DNA of 54,758 nt from Myxococcales bacterium (lineage in GTDB: Bacteria > Myxococcota_A > Polyangia > Polyangiales > Ga0077539), in assembly GCA_013298625.1 (NCBI GenBank), contig JAAFIF010000067.1, positions 1 to 54,758 of the forward strand, read 5' to 3'. The position numbers and the translations under genes were made by a program. The notes under the pieces are model-generated. The model worked only from the letters and a program-made list of their open reading frames with translations. It searched no databases and was not told the DNA's origin. Position 1 is the first letter of the stretch. Each line of letters begins with the position of its first letter. Below, one piece after another: positions 33,916-42,393 of the stretch.

Positions 33916-33956
33916 GAACCCCCTCGCGCGATCGCTCGAGGGGGTTCTTTGTTTCT
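33916..33956 (+). terminator. Rho-independent terminator after the plus ExbBDD operon
   Basis: A perfect 11-bp stem, GAACCCCCTCG (33916-33926) paired with CGAGGGGGTTC (33937-33947), with a 10-base loop, followed by TTTGTTTCT. It sits 36 bases after the stop of the second exbD. It is the clearest terminator in the window. Confidence 0.85.
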
Positions 33957-34084
33957 CCCTCCGCGCAGCAGCAAACCGCGCTCGCGCAAATCCACGCCCG
34001 TCCGATGATCTCGAGAACGATCGTCCTTGTTCACTGTCGAGTACGTCGCGCCCGCTACGCGCGCCGACTGGAGGCCAGTCATTC

Positions 34085-35065
34085 ATGAGCGACTCCGAGC
34101 ACAAGCCCACCGCCGCGCGTTCGAGCCGCGGTCTTCCTGGGGAGAAGGACACCGACGAGTTCAAGCCCGCGGTGCGCTGGCAGATCTGGATTCCCGTCGC
34201 GCTCGCGCTCGCCCTGTTCGCGATCACGTACGTCGTCGTCGAGCGCCGCAGAGAAGACGCCATTCGCGCCAAGCTCCTCGCCGAGCACGCCGAGCTCACC
34301 GCGACGATGGCCCCACAATACCGCCGCGTGCGAGAGAAGCTCGAGCGCCTCACGATGACGGCCGTCGGCGCGTACGCTGGCGATTTCGTCGCGCCGGGCT
34401 TCACCGTGGACGCCCTGCGCCGCGAGGCGGTGCTCTACGGCCGCGTTCGATCGCGCGAGATCCAGCGGCTCGACCAGGTGCGCGCCTCGATCCGCCGCCG
34501 CTTCGACGACCAGGTCGGCTCGTGCGCGGGCCTCGAGGTCGACCGCGCGTGGCGCTTCTACGACCGCGGCGAGTTCTTGATGCCGAGCTACATCGACGCG
34601 ATTCGCCCGGCGAGCGGCTCGGAGCGACTTCGCTTTCTGCGTGAGGATTTGCTCACTCGATTGCGACAGGACACCCCCGAGCTCGTGCGCATGAGCCGCC
34701 ACCCGATCTTCGTCGTGATCGTCGACGAAGGCACTTCACAGATCGACGGCGCGTCGCGGTTCTACGCGTTCGACCTCGAGTCCGAGCGCCCCCTCGTGCG
34801 CGCGCGGGCCGCTGGCGACGAGACGGTGATCGTCCCGGTGCGCATCGGCGGAATGCCCGGCGGCGGACAAGCGATCCCCGCCGCCAACGGCGCGCTCACG
34901 GTCACCATGCACGACTGCTCGCTCGCCAACCGAGTCAAAGCCATGCTCGGCGTGGGCGCTGACGACGCGCGATCCGCGCCCACCGTCGAGTCGCCCGCCT
35001 CAGCGGCTGCCCGCGGAAACGACGCGTCGACCAGCGCCGACGCCGCCGCCGCCGACGCTCGCTGA
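34085..35065 (+). CDS. Membrane-anchored protein of unknown function
   Basis: A 326-residue protein from ATG 34085. An N-terminal polar region of about 33 residues is followed by one helix (about 34-52, IPVALALALFAITYVVVE), then a large presumably periplasmic domain. The domain begins with a basic/acidic helical region (RVREKLERLTM, RSREIQRLDQVRASIRRRF) and ends beta-rich (HPIFVVIVDEG, RFYAFDLESERPLVRARA). The last 40 residues are Ala/Ser/Asp low complexity. No family recognised. It lies beyond the terminator of the ExbBDD operon, so it is probably transcribed separately; the open frame from 33905 upstream is ignored. Confidence 0.65.
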   Translation: MSDSEHKPTAARSSRGLPGEKDTDEFKPAVRWQIWIPVALALALFAITYVVVERRREDAIRAKLLAEHAELTATMAPQYRRVREKLERLTMTAVGAYAGDFVAPGFTVDALRREAVLYGRVRSREIQRLDQVRASIRRRFDDQVGSCAGLEVDRAWRFYDRGEFLMPSYIDAIRPASGSERLRFLREDLLTRLRQDTPELVRMSRHPIFVVIVDEGTSQIDGASRFYAFDLESERPLVRARAAGDETVIVPVRIGGMPGGGQAIPAANGALTVTMHDCSLANRVKAMLGVGADDARSAPTVESPASAAARGNDASTSADAAAADAR

Positions 35066-35163
35066 GCGAGCCGCGCCAGCGCCGAAGCGCGCGAAAGCAA
35101 ATGCGATTCGCGCGGCGGTAGCTGTTGCCGTTCGCGAGGCGAAGCGGCAGGCTCTCGCGTCTG

Positions 35164-35631
35164 ATGACATCGCTCGACGAGCTCAAGAGCCGCCTTCGCG
35201 AGCATGTGCAACGCAACGGGCTGAAGAGCTCGACGCGACGCGACCTGATCCTCGAGACGCTCACCACCCTCGGTCCGCACGTGAGCGCGGACCAGCTACT
35301 GCGCGCCGTTCGCGAGCGCGACGACCGCGTCGGGGCGGCCACGGTGTACCGCACGCTGCGCATCCTGCAGGACTGCGAGATCGTCGCAGAGCGGCGGTTC
35401 GAAGGCGGCGCGTCGCTCTACGAGCTCGTGGACGACACGCACCACGATCACTTGATCTGCGTCGAGTGCAAGACGATCATCGAGTTCGACGACGAGATCG
35501 TCGAGCGCGCGCAAGAGAAGGTCGCGACGCGCTTCGGCTTCGAGCTGCACTACCACCGACACGAGCTGTACGGGCTCTGCGCCAAGTGCCTCAAGAAGCG
35601 CGGAAGCAAGGTCGGCGCTACGGCGCGGTGA
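35164..35631 (+). CDS. fur: Ferric-uptake-regulator family transcription factor
   Basis: A 155-residue metal-sensing repressor. The winged-helix half includes STRRDLILETL, SADQLLRAV and AATVYRTLRILQD (about 55-67, the recognition helix region). The dimerisation half has DDTHHDHLICVECKTIIEFDDEIVE with the His-rich regulatory site, and two CxxC pairs (CVEC, CAKC) that bind structural zinc. Length and motifs fit Fur better than Zur or PerR, but metal specificity is not provable. The start is ATG 35164; an upstream TTG is ignored. Its last 14 bases overlap the convergent site-2 protease gene. Confidence 0.9.
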   Translation: MTSLDELKSRLREHVQRNGLKSSTRRDLILETLTTLGPHVSADQLLRAVRERDDRVGAATVYRTLRILQDCEIVAERRFEGGASLYELVDDTHHDHLICVECKTIIEFDDEIVERAQEKVATRFGFELHYHRHELYGLCAKCLKKRGSKVGATAR

Positions 35632-36655
35632 CGGACCGCAGGGGCACCGGCATGAACAGCGCGAGCGCCAACAGCAGCGTCGCGAGCGCGACCACGCGGC
35701 GTCCTGGCGAGAGCGGCCCGGGGTCTGTCGGAGGGTGCGTCGCGCCGTCGCCGCGGTGCAGGGCCCACACCATGAGCGCGAAGACGAACCAGTTGAGCCC
35801 CTGCGTGTAGCCCGTCCCGAGCTGCCAGGGGTTCTTCGCGGCGAGGCGCGCGAGGCGACCGTAGAAGAGCCCCACGGCGACGCCGAGCAGCGGAAGCGCC
35901 ACGAGCACAGCGCGGGCGAGGCGCGCGCTCTTCGTGCGCAAGAGGGCGTACGAGACGTGCCCTCCGTCGAGCTGCCCGTACGGGATCAGGTTGAGCATGG
36001 TGATCAACAGCGCGACCCAGCCCGCCATCGCCGTGGGGTGCAACACCACCTCGTGGCCCGCGGGGATCGGGCCCTTCGCGAGGTACTTGAGCGCGAAGAA
36101 GAGAAGGGACGTTCCCTCTTCGAGCCACTCGCCTTGCGCGAGGGTCGGACGCACTTGAGAGAGCCGCAGGCCGATGTACGTGATCGGCAGCGCGACCAGC
36201 ACGCCCGCGAGAGGCCCCGACGCGCCCACGTCGAGCAGCGCGTCGCGGCGACGAATGCGGGAGGGGAGGCGGATGACGGCGCCCAGCGTTCCGAGCGGGG
36301 GAAGCGGGAGCGGGATGAACATCGGCAGCGACGCAGGGACGCCGTGCCTTCGCGCCGCGAGAAAGTGCCCGAACTCGTGGAACAACAGGATGGTCAACAG
36401 CGGGACAGAATATGTCCAGCCTCGCGCGACGAATCGCAGCGCCACGAGCGCGCTCTGCAGCGGGTGCCCGCTTCGCCACGCAGCGGCCATCTCTGCGCTC
36501 GGAAACGGCGCGTCCACGTACGCGACCGCGCCCACGAAGAACGTGCTCAGCACGGTCAACGCAAACGCACCGAGCGCCCGCCGCCAACGCAGCGGCTCGT
36601 CGGCGTCGTCATCGTCTGATCGGTCGACCTTGGGCAGCGGAGAAAGCTCGCTCAC
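35618..36655 (-). CDS. Site-2 protease family zinc metalloprotease (peptidase M50)
   Basis: A 345-residue polytopic inner-membrane protease of the S2P class that cleaves substrates within the membrane. It has the zinc motif HEFGH at 93-97 and the second motif NLIPYGQLDGGH at 222-233, with the third ligand Asp230. About six to seven helices surround them, and a PLGTLGAVIRL segment (a substrate-gating motif shared with plant EGY-type proteases) lies near 120-130. There is no PDZ domain. The GTG 36655 start overlaps the stop of the SctL-like gene (GTGA), and the 3' end overlaps fur by 14 bases. Substrates may include an anti-sigma factor, which is inference. Confidence 0.88.
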   Translation of the reverse strand: MSELSPLPKVDRSDDDDADEPLRWRRALGAFALTVLSTFFVGAVAYVDAPFPSAEMAAAWRSGHPLQSALVALRFVARGWTYSVPLLTILLFHEFGHFLAARRHGVPASLPMFIPLPLPPLGTLGAVIRLPSRIRRRDALLDVGASGPLAGVLVALPITYIGLRLSQVRPTLAQGEWLEEGTSLLFFALKYLAKGPIPAGHEVVLHPTAMAGWVALLITMLNLIPYGQLDGGHVSYALLRTKSARLARAVLVALPLLGVAVGLFYGRLARLAAKNPWQLGTGYTQGLNWFVFALMVWALHRGDGATHPPTDPGPLSPGRRVVALATLLLALALFMPVPLRSVTAP

Positions 36656-37242
36656 GCCCCCTCCAGCGCGCGGCCGATCGCGGCGAGCTGCGTCTCGATC
36701 CTCGCGTCGATGCGACCGAGCTCGCACTCGACCATCGCTCCGCCTCGCGGGACAGCGTCGTCTTCGACCACCTCGAGCACCGCAGGGTCCGCGCCCGGCG
36801 CGAGCCACTCGCGCACCTTCTCGCGCGCGGCCGCGGCCTCCGAGGGGCTCACTCGAAGCACCACCGAGCGCGCGCGGCGCACGCGGGCGAGCGCGGTCTT
36901 CGCGACCGATTCGAGCACGGCAGAGCTGGTCTCAGCCTCGCGTCCGAGCACCGTGCGCGCCACGTCGAGCGCGAGCGCCACGACGTCGCGCTCGGCGATC
37001 TGCCGCGCTTGCTCGGCGCGCAGCAGGCCCGCTGCGTACTCGGCCACGACCCGCTCGCGCGCGTCGAGCGCGGCTCGCTCGGCGGCGCTCACGGCGATGC
37101 GCTCGGCCTCGCCGCGGGCCCGCTCGATGATCGACTGCGCCTCGGCGTTCGCTCGCTCGGTGATCTCTCGCGCGCGGGCCTCAGCAGTGCGCACCGCGAT
37201 CGGCTCGATGCGAACGCCCGCCACGTCACGAACGGACCTCAT
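36652..37242 (-). CDS. SctL/FliH-like (HrpE/YscL) protein, orphan
   Basis: A 196-residue protein from ATG 37242, overlapping the stop of the preceding gene (ATGA). The first ~100 residues form a long Ala/Arg/Glu coiled coil (RAREITERANAEAQ, RARGEAERIAVSAAER). The last 80 carry the FliH/SctL/V-ATPase-E domain, with VVLRVSPSEAAAAREKVREWL, LEVVEDDAVPRGGAMVECELG and RIDARIETQLAAIGRAL. Such proteins are peripheral stalks that bind the SctN/FliI ATPase. No ATPase, injectisome or flagellar gene is nearby, so this is an orphan, or a T3SS locus is dispersed. It is coupled to an M50 protease downstream and an unknown gene upstream. Confidence 0.82.
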   Translation of the reverse strand: MRSVRDVAGVRIEPIAVRTAEARAREITERANAEAQSIIERARGEAERIAVSAAERAALDARERVVAEYAAGLLRAEQARQIAERDVVALALDVARTVLGREAETSSAVLESVAKTALARVRRARSVVLRVSPSEAAAAREKVREWLAPGADPAVLEVVEDDAVPRGGAMVECELGRIDARIETQLAAIGRALEGA

Positions 37243-37841
37243 CGCGCACCCTCCGCGAGCAGCGCGCGAACGTCGTCGGCGAAGGGCGCGAGCGAAGAGC
37301 GAACGTCGATCCCCTGCGCGCGCAGCGAGCGCAGCGCTTCGTGCGCGACCCGCGGCGCGTCGGTGTCCCCGGTCAGCGACGCGAGCACCACCGCGCCCAC
37401 CGCGAGCGCCGTGGGGGGAGCGGTGGTCGTCCGTGCGATCGCGTCGATCATGGGCTGCAGCGAGACGCTCGCGCACGATCGCGCGTTGCGCGCTTCGGCC
37501 GCTGCCTGGCGCAGGGAGTTCGCCTCGAACGAGCGGGCCAACGCCGCGCGCGCAGACGCTGGCGTCGATGCGACGAGCGAGGCGATCACCCTCGCGCCGA
37601 GGCGCGCCACGAGCTCGTCGTCCACGGGATCGCCGCTCGATCGCAGCCAGCGTCGCCGGGCCTCGCCGAGCGCCCGAGCGCGGGCCGGGGCGTCGCCGCT
37701 CGGGATGCTCGAGAGCAGCGTGGCGAAAGGCTCGCGGAGCTCTGGCGCGAGTCCGTCGATGAGCTCGCGGGCGGTGAAGCCCACGTACGCGGCGCTCCAC
37801 GCGAGCGAGCGGGTCCACAGCGGCAGAGCTTCGTGCGACAC
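37239..37841 (-). CDS. Hypothetical helical protein upstream of the SctL-like gene
   Basis: A 200-residue, Ala-rich, mostly helical protein from GTG 37841; no clear Shine-Dalgarno is visible. It has no signal peptide and no obvious membrane helix. Segments such as GFTARELIDGLAPELREPFATLL and ELVARLGARVIASLVAST look like an armadillo/HEAT-type helical stack. The stop overlaps the SctL-like start (ATGA), so the two should be made together. The position corresponds to SctK in type III operons (sctJ-K-L), but the sequence gives no direct proof. The frame extends upstream to 38150 as a shadow of the divergent gene. Confidence 0.6.
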   Translation of the reverse strand: MSHEALPLWTRSLAWSAAYVGFTARELIDGLAPELREPFATLLSSIPSGDAPARARALGEARRRWLRSSGDPVDDELVARLGARVIASLVASTPASARAALARSFEANSLRQAAAEARNARSCASVSLQPMIDAIARTTTAPPTALAVGAVVLASLTGDTDAPRVAHEALRSLRAQGIDVRSSLAPFADDVRALLAEGAR

Positions 37842-37962
37842 AGCCGCGGGATACCGTGCGCGCGCACGGGCTGCAACGGCGCAGTGCCGCTTCGCGACGC
37901 CCGCGAAGCTCTGCGGAAAACTCGCGCCCGTTCGACCGGTGCGTGTATGGGCCACGGTGCAC

Positions 37963-39627
37963 ATGCGCGCAGCGTGGCTGGCACTTTCGCTCTCGCTCTG
38001 CACGGTGGCCCCCGCGGCCAGCGCGTGGACCGACGCACGCCCCGCGGGGCTGGTCACAGAAGTGGTCGTGGACCGCGACGGAGGCGCGACGGTGACGTTG
38101 CGCGTTCGATGGCGTGTGGTGGCGGGGCGCTTTCGCGCCTTCGACCTCACGGAGCTCCCGGCGGACGCGGCGCTCGTCGAGGCGACGGCGACCGACGCGC
38201 AAGGGGCGCCCGTGGTGGTCTCGAGCCGCGCTGCGCAGCCGGGGAGGCTCGAGCTGAGCTTGGGCGAGCGCGAGGGGCTTCGTCGCGGGACGGTCGACGT
38301 GGTCGTTCGCTACACCACGAGCCTGCGCGCGCAGGGCGCGATCCGGCGCAGCGGAGACGACGCGATCGTCGAGGTCTCGACGGTCCCGTGGGAGCGAGGG
38401 CTCGAAGCCGCCGAGCTGCGCGTGGCGACGCCGACGAGCATTCAGCGCGCGCGCTGGGTGGCCGACGAGACGCCGGGCATCGAGACGGCCGTGTCGAGCG
38501 AAGTGGGCCGCGACGTGGTGCGCGCGGTGCGTCGGCACTTGCCGTCGGGCGTGCGTTGGACCGGGCGAATCGCCTGTGATCGAGCGTTGTTTCCGTGGCT
38601 CGAAGCGCCCGCTGCGGCGCCGAGGTCCGAGGTGCGCGCGGCCGAGCGCGAGCGCTGGGCGCAGCCGTCGATCGCGGCGCTCGCGGCGCTCGCGTTTGCT
38701 GCGATGGCGAAGAAGATCCGCAAGGTCGACGCAGAGCGCCCGAGGCTCGTTCCGTTGCACCGTCGCGTTGGCTGGGCGCCGATCGCGCTCGCTGCGATGG
38801 GCGGCGCGATGATGGCGCTCGCGCTCGACGCCACGCGCGGCGCGCTCACGCTCGGCGCGATGGTCGCGCTCGCGGGGCTCGTCAGCGCAGCGCCGACGCT
38901 CGACGCGCTGCCGCCGCCGCGCCAGGGCCGCGCGTCGCGGTGGAGCGACGAGCGCGTATCAGCAGCGATTTTGCCCGCCAAGTCATCGCTCTGGAAGAAG
39001 TGGGCGCTGCTCGTCGCGTCCTCTGCGCTCGCGTGGGCGGGCTACGTGTCTCGCAGCTCACCCGCGGCGCTCGTGGGCGTCGCGTCGAGCGTGGCGTTGC
39101 TCGCGTGGATCATCGCGACCCGCGATCGCAGCGTCCGAGGGGACCTTCCGGTGCTGCGCGAGGTCGAGCGCTCGTTGGGGCTCGCGAAGAACGCCTCGAG
39201 CCGCCCGGTGTGGAAGGTGCGCGAGGACGGCCAGGGCGTCGGGGCGGCGCGGCTGAAGCTCGCTCCGAAGGCGGGATTTCGCGCGCAGAAGGGCCTCGAC
39301 GCGATCGAGTGGAGCGTCGGTTGGTCGCCCTCGCTGCTGCGCTGGCAGGCCTCGCCGGTGCTGACGGTGCGCGCGCGCAAAGGCACGACGATGGAGAAGA
39401 CCTTGCGGCTCGCCGCGACGAAGGCGGGACGCGTGGTGTCTTCGACGGACGGCGCGAAGGTCGCGTGGGTCGTGGCGTGGTCGGGCGCAGAGCGATCGGT
39501 CGCGCGAGAGGCGCTGGCCAAGATCGTTCGTGACTCGTTTGTTGCTGCGAAAGATGCGACCAACACGCAGGGCGACGCAGCCGTGTCGCTGGCGCCGAGC
39601 GCCGACGCGAGCGCTACCGTCGCGTGA
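37963..39627 (+). CDS. Exported multi-pass membrane protein with N-terminal beta domain
   Basis: A 554-residue protein from ATG 37963. A signal peptide ends PAASAW at about 22. About 200 residues of beta-rich sequence follow (VTEVVVDRDGGATVTLRVRW, VDVVVRYTTSL), then five or so hydrophobic segments between about 235 and 390 with Arg/Lys-rich loops. A terminal soluble domain has a Thr/Lys-rich strand pattern. The layout resembles DUF2207-type exported membrane proteins, but I cannot confirm the family. It is divergent from the SctL operon by 121 bases. Its 3' end overlaps the DUF1232 gene by 14 bases. A longer open frame upstream of 37963 is antisense to the SctL operon and was discarded. Confidence 0.68.
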   Translation: MRAAWLALSLSLCTVAPAASAWTDARPAGLVTEVVVDRDGGATVTLRVRWRVVAGRFRAFDLTELPADAALVEATATDAQGAPVVVSSRAAQPGRLELSLGEREGLRRGTVDVVVRYTTSLRAQGAIRRSGDDAIVEVSTVPWERGLEAAELRVATPTSIQRARWVADETPGIETAVSSEVGRDVVRAVRRHLPSGVRWTGRIACDRALFPWLEAPAAAPRSEVRAAERERWAQPSIAALAALAFAAMAKKIRKVDAERPRLVPLHRRVGWAPIALAAMGGAMMALALDATRGALTLGAMVALAGLVSAAPTLDALPPPRQGRASRWSDERVSAAILPAKSSLWKKWALLVASSALAWAGYVSRSSPAALVGVASSVALLAWIIATRDRSVRGDLPVLREVERSLGLAKNASSRPVWKVREDGQGVGAARLKLAPKAGFRAQKGLDAIEWSVGWSPSLLRWQASPVLTVRARKGTTMEKTLRLAATKAGRVVSSTDGAKVAWVVAWSGAERSVAREALAKIVRDSFVAAKDATNTQGDAAVSLAPSADASATVA

Positions 39628-40174
39628 GCTTCTGACGAAACTGGGGGAGCAAGGTGCTGACCTTGCGCGCTGCCGACGCGACGGCCTCGTCTTTGAACGC
39701 GAGCTTCACCGAGAGGACGGTGATCTCTTCGTCGAGGAAGGCAGGGTCGGCGAAGGCGTCTCGCACGGACTTTCCCTTGTATTCGAGCTGCTTCGCTTGA
39801 AAGACACGCTGCGAGAACGACTCGTACAGCTCGGGGCCGAGGAAGGCTCGCGCCGACTCGACGTCTTCGTGCAGGGTGTCGCAGAGCTCGGGCAGCCGGT
39901 CGCGATAGCGCTCGAACGCCGCGGGGGCTTCGCGCTCGATCTTCTCGAGCACGACGCGCAGCGCGATGGCGTCGTCGACATAGCCGAGCGGCGGGTTGCT
40001 GCTGTCGGGGATCACGTCGCCCGGCGTGAGCCCGTAAAACACCGCGCCGATTGCGTCTTCACGGAGCGCGTCGTCCAGGTCCTGGTCGTCGCACACGACG
40101 TGAAAGAAGTCTCGCAAGTCCTGGCGCAGGTTCGAGAGGAATCTCCGCGTGACGTCTTCGAAAGGGGTCGTCAT
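39614..40174 (-). CDS. DUF1232 (YkvA-like) domain protein
   Basis: A 186-residue protein from ATG 40174. The segment VFYGLTPGDVIPDSSNPPLGYVDDAIALRVVL at about 45-76 matches the DUF1232 core pattern of a Pro-Asp turn, LGY-x-DD and a helix, except that it lacks the hydrophobic helices of the short YkvA form. The rest is charged and helical. The biochemical role of DUF1232 is unknown. The gene is convergent with the exported membrane protein (14-base overlap) and 20 bases downstream of the OmpA/TSP3 gene, in the same direction. Confidence 0.65.
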   Translation of the reverse strand: MTTPFEDVTRRFLSNLRQDLRDFFHVVCDDQDLDDALREDAIGAVFYGLTPGDVIPDSSNPPLGYVDDAIALRVVLEKIEREAPAAFERYRDRLPELCDTLHEDVESARAFLGPELYESFSQRVFQAKQLEYKGKSVRDAFADPAFLDEEITVLSVKLAFKDEAVASAARKVSTLLPQFRQKLTRR

Positions 40175-40194
40175 GCGCAGAGGATACCTCGCGC

Positions 40195-42270
40195 TCAGTC
40201 CCCCTGGTGGTACTGACGATCTTGCTCGGGGATGAGATCTTCGGCGTCGGGGCAGGCCACGCGCACGCGCAGCGGGCCGTCGGCGGTCGCGAGGATCAAG
40301 AACACCACGCGGCGATCGAGCCTCCAGGCGCGGTCCGAGTGGCACCACGCGGGCCCTCCCCCGCCCTGGCAGGCGGAGTTGTGCGCCGGCTGACCAGGCA
40401 CCTGGGGAAACCCGAACCGGCAGCGCTCGCCGTAGCCAGCGGAGTGCAGTCGGCCGCGCTCGACGCCGCGCTCGACGAGCGCCTCGACGACGGAGCGCGC
40501 GCGGTCTTGCGTGAGCCGCAGGTTGTCGTTGTCGTTGCCGCGCTCGTCGGCGTGGCCCTGGACTTGGACCATTCGGATCTGCGGGTTGCCGATGAGCGTG
40601 CGCGCGACGGCCTCGACGATCGGAATCGAGTCGGGGCGGATGCGCGCCGAGCTGGTCTCGAAGTTGATGGCTTGAAGAATGCGGATCTGGCCTTCTTCGA
40701 CGACGACCTGGCCCTGGTCGGGGCAGCCGTCGTCGTCGCGCTCACCGTTGTAGGTCTCGGGCTCGTTGCGGCACTGATCGGCGGTGTCGGGGATGCGATC
40801 GCGGTCGTTGTCCGGGTCGGGGCAGCCGTTTTCGTCCTCGAAATTGTCGCGGTCTTCGGGGTCGTTGACGCACAAATCGTTGGTGTCGAGGATGCCGTCG
40901 TTGTCGTTGTCCGGATCGGGGCAGCCGTCGGTGTCTTGAAACTGGTCGCGGTCTTCGGGGTCGTCCGGGCACTGGTCGACCGAGTCGAGGATGCCGTCGC
41001 CGTCGCGGTCACCGCGGTCGCCTTCGGGGCAGCCGTCGTCGTCGTGATCGCCGTCGCGGTCCTCGGGGACGAGGGGGCACTGGTCGTTGACGTCGAGGAT
41101 TCCGTCGCGGTCGTTGTCGGGCTCGGGGCAGCCGTCTTGATCTTGAAAGAAGTCGAAGTCTTCGGGCTGCGAGGGGCAGCGATCGACGTCGTCGCGATAG
41201 CCGTCACCGTCGGCGTCGCCGATGGAGGGCTCGAAGATGATGCCGATGAACGCCCTGCCCAGCGCCGCGGCGTTGGCGTTGCCCAACGGGATGCGCGTGC
41301 CGCCGCCGAGCAAGAGGTACGAGTTGCGCTGAACGAAGACCTTGATGCCTCCGACCGCTTCCCACGGCAGCGCGTTGAGGTTGCCGAGCGCGTTGGTGTA
41401 GTGCTCGCCGTAGGTCTCGATCACGAACTCGAGCGACTGGATCGGGCGAAACCCGAAGGACGTCCCGAAGGTGATCGGAGAGCCGAAGCGAGCCTCTCCG
41501 TTGGTCGCCATCGACGGGACGACGGAGCCGATCATGTTGTCCATGCGCGTCGTCGAGGCGTACCCGAGCGAGCCCATGAAGATGTGTCGGTACCCGACGT
41601 TGAGATCCCAGCGAAACCACTGGACGGGGCGCAGCTCGAAGAAGAGCTGAGGCCAGATGGTGACGCCTGGATCACCGGCCCAATTGCGGGCGCCGGTCAT
41701 CGTCGGAAACGTCACCTGCACGCCCGCGCCGAGGCCGACGCGCGTGATCTCGGAGCGCAAGAAGCGGCCCTTGATGTTGATCGCGATGTCGCCGACGCCC
41801 TGAAAGCTCATGCGCATCGGCGCTGGCGCGTAGCCGTCGAGCGGCGCGAGGTCGCTGCGGCCGGGGCCGTCGACCAGGTGAAAGGGCACCTGCAGGCCGA
41901 ACACGACCCAGTTGAACAAGCCGATGTCGGCGAGGAGCGTCCCGGTGAAGTTGTTCTCGACCAGGTTGACGCCGGTCATCATGCCGGTCGCGCTCGTGCC
42001 GATGCGCGCTTGTGAGCGGCCGTAGTCGACGACGAGCCCGACGGCGAAATCGAGGTGGCCGAGGATGTCCGTTCCGTTGACGGAGAACTGGCCCTTCGAG
42101 TCCATCGCGGGGCGAAAGAGCCGGAGGTTGTAGCCAGCGCCCGCGGTGATTGCGTCGCTCTGCGCGTGCGCTTCGTTGGGGGCTGCGAGCAACGCGCTCG
42201 CCGCGGCCAGCGAGGCCGACAACACACAGCCGGCGAGGCGGCCCTGCTTCATTGATCGTGTTGGGTGCAT
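40195..42270 (-). CDS. OmpA-family outer-membrane protein with thrombospondin type-3 repeats (copy 1)
   Basis: An outer-membrane protein of about 690 residues. A signal sequence ends EAHAQ; a barrel-like beta-rich region spans roughly 40-345; then Asp-rich calcium-binding TSP3 repeats run to about 520 (GDADGDGYRDDVDRCPSQP, DNDRDGILDVNDQCP, DNDNDGILDTNDLCV). A C-terminal OmpA peptidoglycan-binding domain follows with NFETSSARIRPDS, VQGHADERG and RVVFLILA. Several ATGs are possible (42279, 42270, 42252); 42270 was chosen. The repeats supply a stiff calcium spacer between barrel and wall-binding domain, as known for such proteins. It is a tandem paralogue of the next gene. Confidence 0.88.
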   Translation of the reverse strand: MHPTRSMKQGRLAGCVLSASLAAASALLAAPNEAHAQSDAITAGAGYNLRLFRPAMDSKGQFSVNGTDILGHLDFAVGLVVDYGRSQARIGTSATGMMTGVNLVENNFTGTLLADIGLFNWVVFGLQVPFHLVDGPGRSDLAPLDGYAPAPMRMSFQGVGDIAINIKGRFLRSEITRVGLGAGVQVTFPTMTGARNWAGDPGVTIWPQLFFELRPVQWFRWDLNVGYRHIFMGSLGYASTTRMDNMIGSVVPSMATNGEARFGSPITFGTSFGFRPIQSLEFVIETYGEHYTNALGNLNALPWEAVGGIKVFVQRNSYLLLGGGTRIPLGNANAAALGRAFIGIIFEPSIGDADGDGYRDDVDRCPSQPEDFDFFQDQDGCPEPDNDRDGILDVNDQCPLVPEDRDGDHDDDGCPEGDRGDRDGDGILDSVDQCPDDPEDRDQFQDTDGCPDPDNDNDGILDTNDLCVNDPEDRDNFEDENGCPDPDNDRDRIPDTADQCRNEPETYNGERDDDGCPDQGQVVVEEGQIRILQAINFETSSARIRPDSIPIVEAVARTLIGNPQIRMVQVQGHADERGNDNDNLRLTQDRARSVVEALVERGVERGRLHSAGYGERCRFGFPQVPGQPAHNSACQGGGGPAWCHSDRAWRLDRRVVFLILATADGPLRVRVACPDAEDLIPEQDRQYHQGD

Positions 42271-42393
42271 GCGATCCATCCCGTGAACGAAGCCTCGTCC
42301 ACCATGAGATCGCACCGTATCACACCCCCGATACGACCGCGGAATTCACCGCGCTGACTCCCCCTGTCTGATCACCGCCCCAGTTGCGTCGTG

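Noticed and set aside
36652..37841. Complete type III secretion or flagellar locus
   Set aside because: Only an SctL/FliH-like gene is present. No ATPase, ring, export-gate or needle genes were found in the window.
36412..37962. N-terminal extension of the exported membrane protein
   Set aside because: The region is antisense to the SctL-like and protease genes, and the signal peptide begins at ATG 37963.
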